Assembly (NCBI RefSeq): GCF_014650875.1
Contig: NZ_BMVU01000030.1
Span: 1 to 64,000, forward strand
Reading direction: 5' to 3'
DNA length: 64,000 bases
Source of the DNA: Streptomyces minutiscleroticus
GTDB lineage: Bacteria; Actinomycetota; Actinomycetes; Streptomycetales; Streptomycetaceae
Shown: positions 43,817 to 54,313 of the stretch, piece after piece
How positions within the stretch are numbered: position 1 is the stretch's first letter
How the letters are laid out: the number at the start of each line of letters is the position of its first letter
Made by a program: the position numbers and the translations under genes
Notes under the pieces: generated by a model
Database searches by the model: none
Told to the model about the DNA's origin: nothing
What the model saw: only the letters and a program-made list of their open reading frames with translations

Positions 43817-46800
43817 TCAGCTCCACCCGCCGCCCTGGGCGGAATCGAGCAGCAGGACCGAGGGCACGGTGTCGGCGAAGCCCAGCCGGAGCAGGGCGTA
43901 GCCGATGCCGGACAGCCCGGTGAGCAGTCCGGGTGTCGCTGTGCGCCCGGGTGTCCCGCAGCGGGGCCCCCAGGCGTGGAGCAGTCCGAGGACCGGGCCG
44001 GTCCGGCCGGTCAGGCTGCCGCGCGCCTCGATGTGGCCGTGCCCGGCGAGTGCGGCCACCGCCTCCGCGATGCCCAGCTCGCCGTGGCACAGGCTGAGGT
44101 CGGCCACCGGCGGGTGCTCGGTGAGCCGGCGGCTCGCGTCCCGGGCCGGGCCTTGAGCCGACTGCGGACAGAGCCCGGCGTCGGCCGCCGCCAGCACGAC
44201 ACCGGCCGTGCCGGAGCACCAGCCCGCGTCGAGCCGGTCCGTCGCCGCGAGCGCGGTGGTCAGCCTGGCCCGGCCGGCCGCGTCGGCCCGCGCGCCCAGC
44301 GGGCCGCCGGCGAACCGTGCGTGCCGGGCGAGCGCCCAGCCAATCCCGGCCTCGCCGAAGGCGAAGCCGAAGCGCTCCGGCGCCTCGTCGCCGGGCCGGG
44401 CGGCCGGCGGAAGCCGCAGCAGCCGTTCGGCGATCCGGTCGGCGAGGTCGGCGGCCTGCGGCAGACCGCGCTCGCGGTGCACCGCGTGCAGGGCGGCGAG
44501 CGCTCCGGCCAGGCCGGCCGACACGTCCGGCGGGGTGTCGTCGCCGAGCGCCGCCAGCGCCAGGGCGTCCAGCGCCGTCGGCAGGCACTCGGCGAGGTCG
44601 TCGTCGACCAGGGTCGCCACCCGTGCGAGGGCGTAGCAGACCCCGCCCAGGCCCTCGAAGCCGCCCGGGCCCACGGCTCGGCTCAGCGCCGGGTCGGCGG
44701 CCATCGCGGCGACGAGTTCGGGAACCGGGGCGAGCGCCGCCCGGGCCAGCTCGGTGTGCCGGGCGGAGCCGGTGAGCGCGCCGAGCTGGGCCAGGAACAG
44801 GGCCACACCGCTGTATCCCTGGGCCAGCCCGGCGCCCATGGGCAGCACCGTCCAGCGGTCGTCGACCGCCTCCAGGCCGATCCAGTTGACCCGCCCGTGC
44901 CCGCGGACGGCCCGGCCGGCGATCTCGTCGGCGACCCCGGAGGCGGCGGCCAGCAGCGCGGAGGGTTCCGGCAGGGCGGCGGGAGCCGGGCGGGCCCGGC
45001 GATCCACCCGGTGGTGGCGTCCGGCGGTGCCCGGCTCCGTGGACGCCAAGGTGGCCGAGATGATCCACTCCTGGGCGTGACGGTCGACGGCGCCCATGGC
45101 GGCGAGCTTCGCCTGCGCGGAGGCGAGGCCGGTCATGTCCAGGACGCCGTTCACCGGGCTCCCGTCCGAGGCGAGGACCTCCGGCGAGCCGGGCCGGTGG
45201 AAGAAGACGGGGACGTCGCCGTCCCACAGATCGGCGATCTCGTACTCGATCAGGGCCTGGCGGGCCGGGTCGCCGTCCGACTCGGCCCACAGCACCGCGA
45301 ACATGGCGTCCCGGTCGAGCCCGTCGCGCAGCACCTGCGGATGGGTCGCCTCCTCCAGCAGGGTGGCGTACAGCATCGTCGGGCGGACCACCAGCCGGCC
45401 GACCGCGTCCGCGCCCGCGGCCAGCAGCCCGGCCGGACCGGACAGTTCGTCGCGGTGCCGGACGACGGCGTCGTACCCGGCGCGGAATCCGGCCAGGACC
45501 GCGGCCAGCCGGTCGGCGCTCTCGGGCCCCGTCGCGGCGCTGTACGGCCGGTTCAGCGCGCCGGTGAACGGCACCGGGCGGCGCACCAGGCGCATCTCGT
45601 CCGTGCCGGCGTCCTCCCAGACCATCCGGGTGTTGGGGGACTCCCCGCCGGGCGCGCCGCCCAGCGCGGAGACGTCGACCGCGCCGAGCTCGCCCATCAG
45701 GAGCTGCGGCAGCAGGCAGGTACGGTGCACCGAGGAGGCGTGCGCCTCGGCGGCCGGATCCGGCCGGGTGGTTCCCCCCTCCCGCAGGACGGGGTGCAGC
45801 AGTGTCTCGACGTCGACGAGCACGGGCTGGTCGCCGTGCGCGAGAAGGTTCTCGTAGTGCAGGTCCACCCCTTCGAGGGTGTGGGCCAGCGCGATCAGCG
45901 CGCCCTGCCGACGGTGGAACCGGTCGATCTCGGTGAGCGAACGGCAGGTCCGGTGGTCGATGTACTCCAGCCACCCGTAGCCGTCCCCGGCCACCCAGAG
46001 CGGGGTGCGCAGCTCCAGACCCGGCACTTCGGCGCCCAGCCAGCCGGCCATGCGGTCCAGCAGGGCGTGCTGGTCGACCGGCCGCGGCTTGTAGACCGCG
46101 CTGCCGCCGCCGGCGAACCGGAGCACCGCCACCGACCTGCCCTGCTGGTGCAGGTCCCCGAGTCCCAGCTCGGCGGCGGCCAGCGGGCCCGGGTCCCGCC
46201 CGCCGAACAGCTCGTCGGCGAGCTCCCGCCGGTCGGCGGCGAGCCGCGCCAGCAGTTCGGCGCCGGACCGGGCGGTGTGCCGGCAGGTCCGGGCCAGCAG
46301 ACGGGCGAGCACCGGGTATCCGGCGAACAACCGGGCGAGACCCGCCCGGGTGCCCGCCCGGGCGGCGAAGTCGGCGAACCGGGCCGCCGCGGTGGTACCG
46401 GACAGGTCGCCCGCGGCACGCGCGGCGGCGAGTTCGACGACCAGGGTCCGGGCGGCCGCCTTGGCCAGCCGCCGTGCCAGCCAGCGGGCGTACTCCCGGG
46501 CGAACACCGCCGCCTCGCCCGGTTCGGCGCCGCCCGCGCCGGCTTGTTCGAGCAGCTCGGCGACGGCCGCCGCCACCAGCGGGCGCAGCACCGGTTCGAA
46601 CACCGCCGCCCCGTCCGCCGCGTCGGCGACCGCGTCTTCCACGAACTCCGCCCACTGCGGCTTGGCGAGCCGGCCGGCCAGCCGGGCCGGAGGTTCGACG
46701 GCGAGCGCCGCCATCAGCCGGGCGTCGGCGCCCAGTCGGGCCGAGCGCGCGGACTGGCAGGCCGGCTCGACCGCCGAACGGGTACGCGCCCCGGCGGCCG

Positions 46801-46921
46801 GGCCCGCCGCCGGCGCCGCAGGCGGGTGCGGGGCCGACAGCCGTTCGCGCAGTGTCGCGGCCGGCGCCCACCAGGAGGGCGTCGCCCCCGTGGCGGGGAA
46901 GACGGTGTCGGTTGTGGTCAC
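43817..46921 (-). CDS. lanM: LanM, type II lanthipeptide synthetase
   Basis: GTG at 46921 gives 1034 residues. The N-terminal dehydratase domain shows the kinase-like VYKPRPVDQHALLDRM (about residue 275), then HTLEGVDLHYENLLAHGD and PVLVDVETLLHPVL (about 355-370). The C-terminal cyclase has the LanC zinc ligands: Cys in DAGWCSGTAGV (about 901) and Cys-His in LSLCHGELGIAEAV (about 944-945). LanM enzymes phosphorylate and eliminate Ser/Thr, then add Cys thiols. All catalytic parts seem present. The nearest peptide (43484-43690) has a single Cys, so dehydration may matter more than ring formation. A strong palindrome lies upstream at 47213. Confidence 0.92.
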   Translation of the reverse strand: MTTTDTVFPATGATPSWWAPAATLRERLSAPHPPAAPAAGPAAGARTRSAVEPACQSARSARLGADARLMAALAVEPPARLAGRLAKPQWAEFVEDAVADAADGAAVFEPVLRPLVAAAVAELLEQAGAGGAEPGEAAVFAREYARWLARRLAKAAARTLVVELAAARAAGDLSGTTAAARFADFAARAGTRAGLARLFAGYPVLARLLARTCRHTARSGAELLARLAADRRELADELFGGRDPGPLAAAELGLGDLHQQGRSVAVLRFAGGGSAVYKPRPVDQHALLDRMAGWLGAEVPGLELRTPLWVAGDGYGWLEYIDHRTCRSLTEIDRFHRRQGALIALAHTLEGVDLHYENLLAHGDQPVLVDVETLLHPVLREGGTTRPDPAAEAHASSVHRTCLLPQLLMGELGAVDVSALGGAPGGESPNTRMVWEDAGTDEMRLVRRPVPFTGALNRPYSAATGPESADRLAAVLAGFRAGYDAVVRHRDELSGPAGLLAAGADAVGRLVVRPTMLYATLLEEATHPQVLRDGLDRDAMFAVLWAESDGDPARQALIEYEIADLWDGDVPVFFHRPGSPEVLASDGSPVNGVLDMTGLASAQAKLAAMGAVDRHAQEWIISATLASTEPGTAGRHHRVDRRARPAPAALPEPSALLAAASGVADEIAGRAVRGHGRVNWIGLEAVDDRWTVLPMGAGLAQGYSGVALFLAQLGALTGSARHTELARAALAPVPELVAAMAADPALSRAVGPGGFEGLGGVCYALARVATLVDDDLAECLPTALDALALAALGDDTPPDVSAGLAGALAALHAVHRERGLPQAADLADRIAERLLRLPPAARPGDEAPERFGFAFGEAGIGWALARHARFAGGPLGARADAAGRARLTTALAATDRLDAGWCSGTAGVVLAAADAGLCPQSAQGPARDASRRLTEHPPVADLSLCHGELGIAEAVAALAGHGHIEARGSLTGRTGPVLGLLHAWGPRCGTPGRTATPGLLTGLSGIGYALLRLGFADTVPSVLLLDSAQGGGWS

Positions 46922-47212
46922 GTCCGCCACTCTTGCAGCGGTGTCGCCCGTCCGTACAGGGAGTGGCGCCCCTACATTTCGCGGCGGACTACCCATGTGC
47001 CGCCGCCACCGTGTCCCCCCTCCGCACCACCGGACGGCCCGGCACCGGGTGGTCACCTGTCTCGGTGGTGTCGGTGGTGTCCACTGGCGGTGTTCGCCGC
47101 CCGCTTCCCGCGGCGGGCGACCGCCTCACGCCCGGGACCGGACGCCGGCGACGGGTCGCTGCAGCCGCTGCTGCAAGTGGTGCTGCACCCCGGGCCGGAA
47201 CCATGAGGCGCA
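46922..47212. other. Divergent regulatory region between lanM and luxR genes
   Basis: The 443-base gap from 46922 to 47364 is devoid of credible genes. It should contain the lanM promoter and the luxR promoter. The large palindrome at 47213-47256 is its main feature. Confidence 0.4.
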
Positions 47213-47256
47213 CCGCCCCTGCAGGGCCGGGCCGTTGGCCGGCCCTGCAGGGGCGG
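47213..47256. promoter_or_regulatory. Perfect 18-bp inverted repeat in the lanM/luxR intergenic region
   Basis: Arms at 47213-47230 and 47239-47256 are exact reverse complements (core cccctgcaggg, itself palindromic) with an 8-base loop, gccgttgg. It sits 109 bases before the luxR start. It may be an RNA hairpin (terminator/attenuator) or a LuxR/LAL binding site. Confidence 0.75.
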
Positions 47257-47364
47257 CTCGGCGGGGGTACGGGAATGCGGGTGATCACGCCCCATGCGGC
47301 ACGGCGCGCGGGTTGCCGAGACTCTTCGCCGAGAGGTTCGTCCCACGCTGACCGAGGAGTGCAC

Positions 47365-47988
47365 ATGGGCAACCCCCTATCACTGTGCGTCGTGGCCCTG
47401 GACCCGGTGCTCGAGGCCGGCGCCGTCAGCGCCCTGTCCGGCAACCCTGACATCGCGCTGGTCCAGCCGGAGGAGAAGGCCGACGTGGCCGTCGTGATCT
47501 TCGATCGAGTGGCCCGCCGGGAACTCGACCTGGTGAACGCGACCGGCACCGGTCCTCACAGACCCGCCGTCATCGTGATCGCCTCCGACCTGTCCCCGGC
47601 CGAGGCCGCGGACGCCATCAACGCCGGGGCCCGCGGCCTCCTGCGCCGGCACGAGGTCAACGCCGACCGGCTGGCGCGGACCGTGCTGACGGTGGCCGGC
47701 GGCGACTGCACCGTGCCGCCCGACCTGATCGACGGCCTCCTCGACCAGGGCACCGGGACCGATACGTACCCCGGCGCGCGGGGGCGCGGACCGGACTGGG
47801 GCCTGGACGAGCGGGAACGCGCGGTCCTGCGGATGGTGGCCGACGGCCGGGAGACCGACGAGATCGCCAAGGAACTCTGCTACTCCGCGCGGACCGTGAC
47901 CACCGTGGTCCGCGACATCACCCAGCGGTTCCGGCTGCGCAACCGCGCCCACGCGGTGGCCTACGCCCTGCGGACGGGCCTGCTGTGA
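47365..47988 (+). CDS. LuxR-type regulator 1 of tandem pair
   Basis: The ATG at 47365 with gaggag gives 207 residues. The N-terminal 130 residues look like a degenerate receiver (VVALDPVLEAGAVSALSGNP, then RPAVIVIASDLSPAEAADAI). The paired acidic residues near the start and the phosphoacceptor context of true receivers are not evident. The C-terminal LuxR HTH reads LDERERAVLRMVADGRETDE, IAKELCYSARTVTTVV, RDITQRFRLRNRAHAVAYAL. It overlaps the next luxR gene by four bases, and their C-termini (RNRAHAVAY-G/A-RTGL) are alike, so they are duplicates and may form a heterodimer. Confidence 0.85.
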   Translation: MGNPLSLCVVALDPVLEAGAVSALSGNPDIALVQPEEKADVAVVIFDRVARRELDLVNATGTGPHRPAVIVIASDLSPAEAADAINAGARGLLRRHEVNADRLARTVLTVAGGDCTVPPDLIDGLLDQGTGTDTYPGARGRGPDWGLDERERAVLRMVADGRETDEIAKELCYSARTVTTVVRDITQRFRLRNRAHAVAYALRTGLL

Positions 47989-48626
47989 CCGGCCTCGTCC
48001 TCGAAGCGGCGCCGGAGGCCGGACGGCGCGAACGCGCACTGCGCGTGCACCTCGGCCCGGCGGGCGGGGCGGCCCGCGACACGGTGGCCGCCGGCCTGCG
48101 CCGGGCCGGCATCGAGCTGGCGGCCGCGGGCTCCGACGGGGCCGTGCGGGTGGCCGCCGGCCGGACGCCCGGGGCGGCGCTCGACGGCTGGCCGGAACGC
48201 GGCGGCGGCCCCCTGCTGCTGGTCGCCGACACCTTCACCGCCGCGGGGGTGCGGCTGGCCGTCCGGGCCGGGGCGGTGGTCATGCTGCAGTCCGCCGAGG
48301 CCACCCCGGAGCGCCTGCTCACCGCCGTCCGCAGTGCCCGGTACGGCGAGGGCCGGATGCCCTACGGCGTCCTGGTCCGCCTCCTCGGCGAGGCGGACGA
48401 CAGCGACGCGGAGCGCCGGCACCCCGTCCCCGGCCCGCCGCTGACGGCCCGGCAGAGAACGGTGCTCACGCTGGTGGCGGAGGGGCACGGCAACGCGGCC
48501 ATCGCCCGTGAGCTCTCCTGCTCCCAGCACACCGTGAAGAACGTCATGTACGACCTGATGACCCGTCTGCAGGTCCGCAACCGGGCCCACGCGGTGGCGT
48601 ACGGCGTGCGCACCGGGCTGATCTGA
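47985..48626 (+). CDS. LuxR-type regulator 2 of tandem pair
   Basis: GTG at 47985 overlaps the stop of regulator 1 (GTGA) and gives 213 residues. The HTH is LTARQRTVLTLVAEGHGNAA, IARELSCSQHTVKNVMYDLM, with the same RNRAHAVAYGVRTGLI end as regulator 1. The N-terminal domain is a weak receiver-like fold (LLLVADTFTAAGVRLAVRAG, AVVMLQSAEATPERLLTAV). There is no clear phosphoacceptor site. Tandem orphan LuxR proteins of this kind accompany biosynthetic clusters. They are transcribed towards the NRPS gene and probably control it. Confidence 0.85.
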   Translation: MTGLVLEAAPEAGRRERALRVHLGPAGGAARDTVAAGLRRAGIELAAAGSDGAVRVAAGRTPGAALDGWPERGGGPLLLVADTFTAAGVRLAVRAGAVVMLQSAEATPERLLTAVRSARYGEGRMPYGVLVRLLGEADDSDAERRHPVPGPPLTARQRTVLTLVAEGHGNAAIARELSCSQHTVKNVMYDLMTRLQVRNRAHAVAYGVRTGLI

Positions 48627-48800
48627 CCCGGTCCCGGTCCAGGTCGCGGCCCCGACCAGAGACATTGACGCAGCAAAAGCCGCTGCACGCGCTGCCGCTC
48701 CTTCCCTACTGCGCCGCCGCACCGCGACGGCAAGCTCCGGATGTGCCCCGGCCAGCCGAGGCGCGCGACGACCTACCCGAGACTCCTTGGAGGTGAGCCG

Positions 48801-51989
<3,189 letters not shown>

Positions 51990-52019
51990 CCGAAACCGCC
52001 CCCTCGCCCAAGGACCGCC

Positions 52020-53288
52020 ATGACCCTCGTTGCGACCACCGACACCTCCGTCTTCGAGAGGACCGAATCCGAGGTGCGCATGTACTGCCGCACCTTCCCC
52101 GCGGTGTTCGAGCGCGCCAAGGGCGCGCTGCTGCACACCGACGACGGCCGAGCCTTCATCGACTTCTTCTGCGGCGCCGGCAGCCTCAACTACGGGCACA
52201 ACCACGACGCCGTCAAGCGGCGCATCCTCGACCACCTCGCCGACGACGGCCTCATGCACGGCCTCGACCTGCACACCGTCGCCAAGCGCGACTTCCTCAC
52301 CCGGTTCACCGAGGTCGTCCTGCAGCCCCGCGGCCTCGACTTCAAGGTGCAGTTCACCGGCCCGACCGGAACCGACGCGGTGGAGGCCGCCCTCAAGCTG
52401 GCCCGCCGGGCGACCGGTCGCACCGGTCTGACGGCCTTCACCGGCGCCTACCACGGCATGTCGCGCGGTTCACTGGAGATCACCGGCAGCCGCCGCGCCC
52501 GCCGTGCGGGCGCGGTCGCCGGCGGGGACGTGACCTTCGTCCCCTTCGAGGACGGCCCGCTCGGCCCGTTCGACTCGATCGGCCTGATCGAGCGGCTGTG
52601 GGCCGACCCGTCCTCCGGCACCGAACCGCCCGCGGCGGTCGTCGTGGAACCGGTGCAGATGGAGGGCGGCGTCTACCCGGCGAGCCGTCAGTGGCTGCGC
52701 CGGCTGCGCGAGGTCACCGAGCGGTACGGGGTGCTGCTGATCCTGGACGAGATCCAGACCGGCTGCGGCCGCACCGGCACGTTCTTCGGCTTCGAGGACT
52801 CCGGGATCGTGCCGGACATCGTCACCGTCTCCAAGTCCCTCAGCGGCTACGGGCTGCCGCTCTCGCTCACCCTGTTCCGCCGCGAGCTGGACCTGTGGCA
52901 GCCCGGTGAGCACACCGGCACGTTCCGCGGCAACCAGCTCGCCTTCGTCGCGGCCACCGCGGCGTGCGAACTCTGGCAGCAGGACGACTTCCTGACCGGT
53001 CTTCGGCAGGGCGCGCAACGCCTCGCCCGGTTCCGGGCCGACGTGGGCGCGCTGGACCCCGGCCTCGTGCTGCGCGGCCGGGGCATGGTGCTCGGCATCG
53101 ACACCGCCCGCGCCGGCGGTGCGGACCGGGCCGAGCGCGTCCAGCGCCACGCCTTCGAGCACGGCCTGATCGTCGAGCGCTGCGGCCGGTACGACGAGGT
53201 CCTCAAGGTGATGCCCCCGCTGACCGTCTCGCCCGGCCTGCTCGACGAGGGGCTCGGCATCCTGCACGACGCCCTGCGAGCGAACTGA
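52020..53288 (+). CDS. Class III PLP aminotransferase, EctB-like (diaminobutyrate-forming)
   Basis: The protein has 422 residues. Fold-type I landmarks are FIDFFCGAGSLNYGHNHDAV, VQFTGPTGTDAVEAALKLAR, FTGAYHGMSRGSLEITG, LLILDEIQTGCGRTG and the Schiff-base lysine in PDIVTVSKSLSGYGLPLS. The GTFRGNQLAFVAATAA segment is seen in EctB and diaminobutyrate-2-oxoglutarate transaminases. It would turn aspartate semialdehyde into L-2,4-diaminobutyrate using glutamate. In this cluster it is 30 bases from the NRPS and 29 from the carbamoyltransferase. It probably supplies a non-proteinogenic diamino acid to the NRPS (inference). Confidence 0.87.
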   Translation: MTLVATTDTSVFERTESEVRMYCRTFPAVFERAKGALLHTDDGRAFIDFFCGAGSLNYGHNHDAVKRRILDHLADDGLMHGLDLHTVAKRDFLTRFTEVVLQPRGLDFKVQFTGPTGTDAVEAALKLARRATGRTGLTAFTGAYHGMSRGSLEITGSRRARRAGAVAGGDVTFVPFEDGPLGPFDSIGLIERLWADPSSGTEPPAAVVVEPVQMEGGVYPASRQWLRRLREVTERYGVLLILDEIQTGCGRTGTFFGFEDSGIVPDIVTVSKSLSGYGLPLSLTLFRRELDLWQPGEHTGTFRGNQLAFVAATAACELWQQDDFLTGLRQGAQRLARFRADVGALDPGLVLRGRGMVLGIDTARAGGADRAERVQRHAFEHGLIVERCGRYDEVLKVMPPLTVSPGLLDEGLGILHDALRAN

Positions 53289-53317
53289 CGGCCGGCCACC
53301 CGAGAAGGGCCCTTCCG

Positions 53318-54265
53318 ATGTCCCGACCCCACCGCCACCACCTGGTCTCCCTCGACGACCTGACCGACCGGGAGCTGCGCTGGCTCGTGCACCGCGGCGC
53401 CCAGTACGCCGCCGGCGAGCACGACGGCGCCCGGCCGCTCGCCGACGCCGTCGTCGGCGTGCTGTTCCGCAAGACGTCCACCCGCACCCGGACCGCGTTC
53501 TCGGCCGGTGCGCTCCGGCTCGGCGGCCGGCTGATCACCTACGGCCCCGGCGACCTCCAGGAGAACACCGGGGAGAGCTCCGAGGACACCGGCGACGTGC
53601 TCTCCCGCATGCTCGACGTGCTGGTGGCGCGGACCGCCGGCAGCACCGGGGAGCTCCGCGCCTACGCCGCCCAGCAGCGGATGGCCGTGGTCAACGCGAT
53701 GAGCGCCGCCGAACACCCCACCCAGGCCCTCACCGACCTCACCACGATGCTCGGCCGCTTCGGGCGGATCGAGGGGCTGCGGGTGCTGTACGTCGGTGAG
53801 GGCAACAACACCGCCTCGGCGCTCGCCCTGGCCCTCAGCCGGTTCCCCGGCACCGAGCTGCACCTGCGGACCCCGGCCGGCTACGGACTCGACCCGGCCT
53901 TCCTCGACCGGGCCCTCGGCCACGCCAAGGAGTCCGGCGCGCTGGTCGAGGAACGGCACAACATGGCCGACCTGCCTCAGGCCGACATCGTCTACACCAC
54001 CCGGTGGCAGACGACCGGCACGACCAAGCCCGACCCGGACTGGCGGCGCGTCTTCGCCCCCTTCCGGGTGGACGCCGCCGTGCTGGCGGCCTGCCCCGGC
54101 GCCGCCTTCATGCACGACCTGCCCGCGCACCGCGGCGACGAGGTGACCGGCGAGGTGCTGGACGGCCCCGCGAGCATCGCGTTCGAACAGGCCGAGAACA
54201 AGTACCACAGCGCCCGCGCCGTTCTGGAGTGGTGCCTCGGCGGCATCCCGGCACAACCGGCCTGA
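53318..54265 (+). CDS. Divergent aspartate/ornithine-type carbamoyltransferase
   Basis: ATG 53318 gives 315 residues. Carbamoyl phosphate-binding motifs are intact: FRKTSTRTRTAFSAGA and AAEHPTQALTDLTT. The amino-acid-binding part is unusual. The OTC SMG loop is replaced by IVYTTRWQTTGTTKP, nearer to the aspartate-transcarbamoylase YxTRxQ motif. HCLP is replaced by MHDLPAHRGDEV. A new acceptor is therefore likely. Because the neighbouring aminotransferase should make 2,4-diaminobutyrate, N4-carbamoyl-diaminobutyrate is the favoured product (inference). A primary arginine-pathway OTC would have SMG and HCLP. The gene is translated from a region with cgagaagg 7 bases upstream. Confidence 0.85.
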   Translation: MSRPHRHHLVSLDDLTDRELRWLVHRGAQYAAGEHDGARPLADAVVGVLFRKTSTRTRTAFSAGALRLGGRLITYGPGDLQENTGESSEDTGDVLSRMLDVLVARTAGSTGELRAYAAQQRMAVVNAMSAAEHPTQALTDLTTMLGRFGRIEGLRVLYVGEGNNTASALALALSRFPGTELHLRTPAGYGLDPAFLDRALGHAKESGALVEERHNMADLPQADIVYTTRWQTTGTTKPDPDWRRVFAPFRVDAAVLAACPGAAFMHDLPAHRGDEVTGEVLDGPASIAFEQAENKYHSARAVLEWCLGGIPAQPA

Positions 54266-54313
54266 CGACCGGCCGCCGGCACGGCGCACATTTCCCAGGG
54301 AGGTAGCACAGCA

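Noticed and set aside
43437..46871. Long 1144-codon frame antisense-like in phase with lanM
   Set aside because: It is an alternate-frame shadow; LanM motifs are all in the other frame (43817-46921).
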